Shown here: positions 32,933 to 33,333 of the stretch, in pieces
Position numbering within the stretch: position 1 is the first letter of the stretch
Layout: every line of letters starts with the position of its first letter
Source: Euprymna scolopes
Taxonomy: Eukaryota; Mollusca; Cephalopoda; Sepiida; Sepiolidae
NCBI GenBank assembly: GCA_024364805.1
Contig: CM044496.1
Location: forward strand, 31,037,462 to 31,070,794
Length of the DNA stretch: 33,333 nucleotides
Direction of reading: 5' to 3'
The notes under the pieces: generated by a model
What the model was told of the DNA's origin: nothing
Databases searched by the model: none
Seen by the model: the letters and a program-made list of their open reading frames with translations, nothing else
Made by a program: the position numbers and the translations under genes

Positions 32933-32934
<2 letters not shown>
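32359..32934. other. AT-rich spacer
   Basis: No gene is supported. A short (CCAA)n run at about 32842-32857 is present. Confidence 0.5.
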
Positions 32935-33003
<69 letters not shown>

Positions 33004-33013
33004 GTGTATATAT
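32935..33013. repeat. (TA)n microsatellite
   Basis: A TA run with TATG and TGTG interruptions near its right end. Confidence 0.95.
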
Positions 33014-33333
33014 AATTTGAGGTTGCTATTTTCAAAGGTAGGTTAAGTAGTGAAATATAACGAGGTTAATACAAGAGTTCTCAATCTGGAAGTAGAGGAC
33101 TTACATTTTCAATTTTTCTTTACATAAACAGTGATTGTTGCTACATAGTCATGAGCATGTTTCGGTATTCTAGTTTCCAGTAAACAACGCTTATATTCAA
33201 AAGCCGAATTCTTAATAATAAACGAAAATTAACTCTCAGCAAAAGATCTTTCTTTGTAAAAAGGGTAAGCGGGATAAACTCCAGCTGTGCGAGGAACAGG
33301 GTTGATTGGGTGCGGATTTGTTTATTTATTTAT
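33014..33333. other. Unassigned end of window
   Basis: No gene, RNA or repeat is recognised in the last 320 bases. Confidence 0.45.

Overview
The window looks like non-coding, repeat-dense DNA from a large AT-rich animal genome. A mollusc, and quite possibly a cephalopod, fits best: there are very long (TA)n, (CA)n and (GA)n microsatellites, a Penelope-like element with a GIY-YIG-type tail, jockey-like LINEs, a mariner, a hAT-type MITE and several tRNA- or 5S-like SINE pieces. The organism assignment is an inference from this repertoire and is not proven by any host gene. I found no convincing host protein-coding exon and no bacterial-type operon, riboswitch or CRISPR array.

Layout. 1-1774 is the 3' part of a decayed Penelope-like element on the minus strand, cut by the window edge. 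A (TA)n tract sitting inside a short palindrome follows it. 2570-3130 is the C-terminal tail and 3' end of a jockey-like LINE, and 4150-4425 is a second LINE scrap. 6452-7970 is a large foldback structure: two ~175 bp inverted arms enclosing three copies of a 'CCCGGG' repeat, whose relatives lie at 14.2-15.05 kb. A second short repeat family (ends ACTAGCA/TGCTAGT, often touching (TA)n) occurs near 5.9, 11.1 and 14.16 kb. 12703-13860 is a broken Ty3/gypsy pol fossil with a SINE-like copy directly at its edge. 16268-16377 is a 5S rRNA-derived sequence. 17710-18158 carries perfect 33 bp inverted ends.

The middle part (18.5-25 kb) is mostly microsatellite and unassigned AT-rich DNA, including one assembly gap inside a (TA)n tract. 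25188-25456 is a SINE-like element with a 13 bp target-site duplication. 25690-27270 is a decayed jockey-like LINE whose endonuclease region has been blown up by a 15-unit, 29 bp minisatellite. 27622-27938 is a hAT-type MITE with an 8 bp target duplication. 28943-30244 is an end-to-end but dead mariner. The last 3 kb is microsatellite and AT-rich spacer with one tRNA-like stretch.

The elements do not work together as a pathway; the window records successive insertions and local tandem expansion. The most unusual items are the minisatellite born inside a LINE endonuclease, the foldback element around tandem repeats, the SINE-like family with a retained 3' stem-loop, and the 5S-derived unit that keeps its closing stem.
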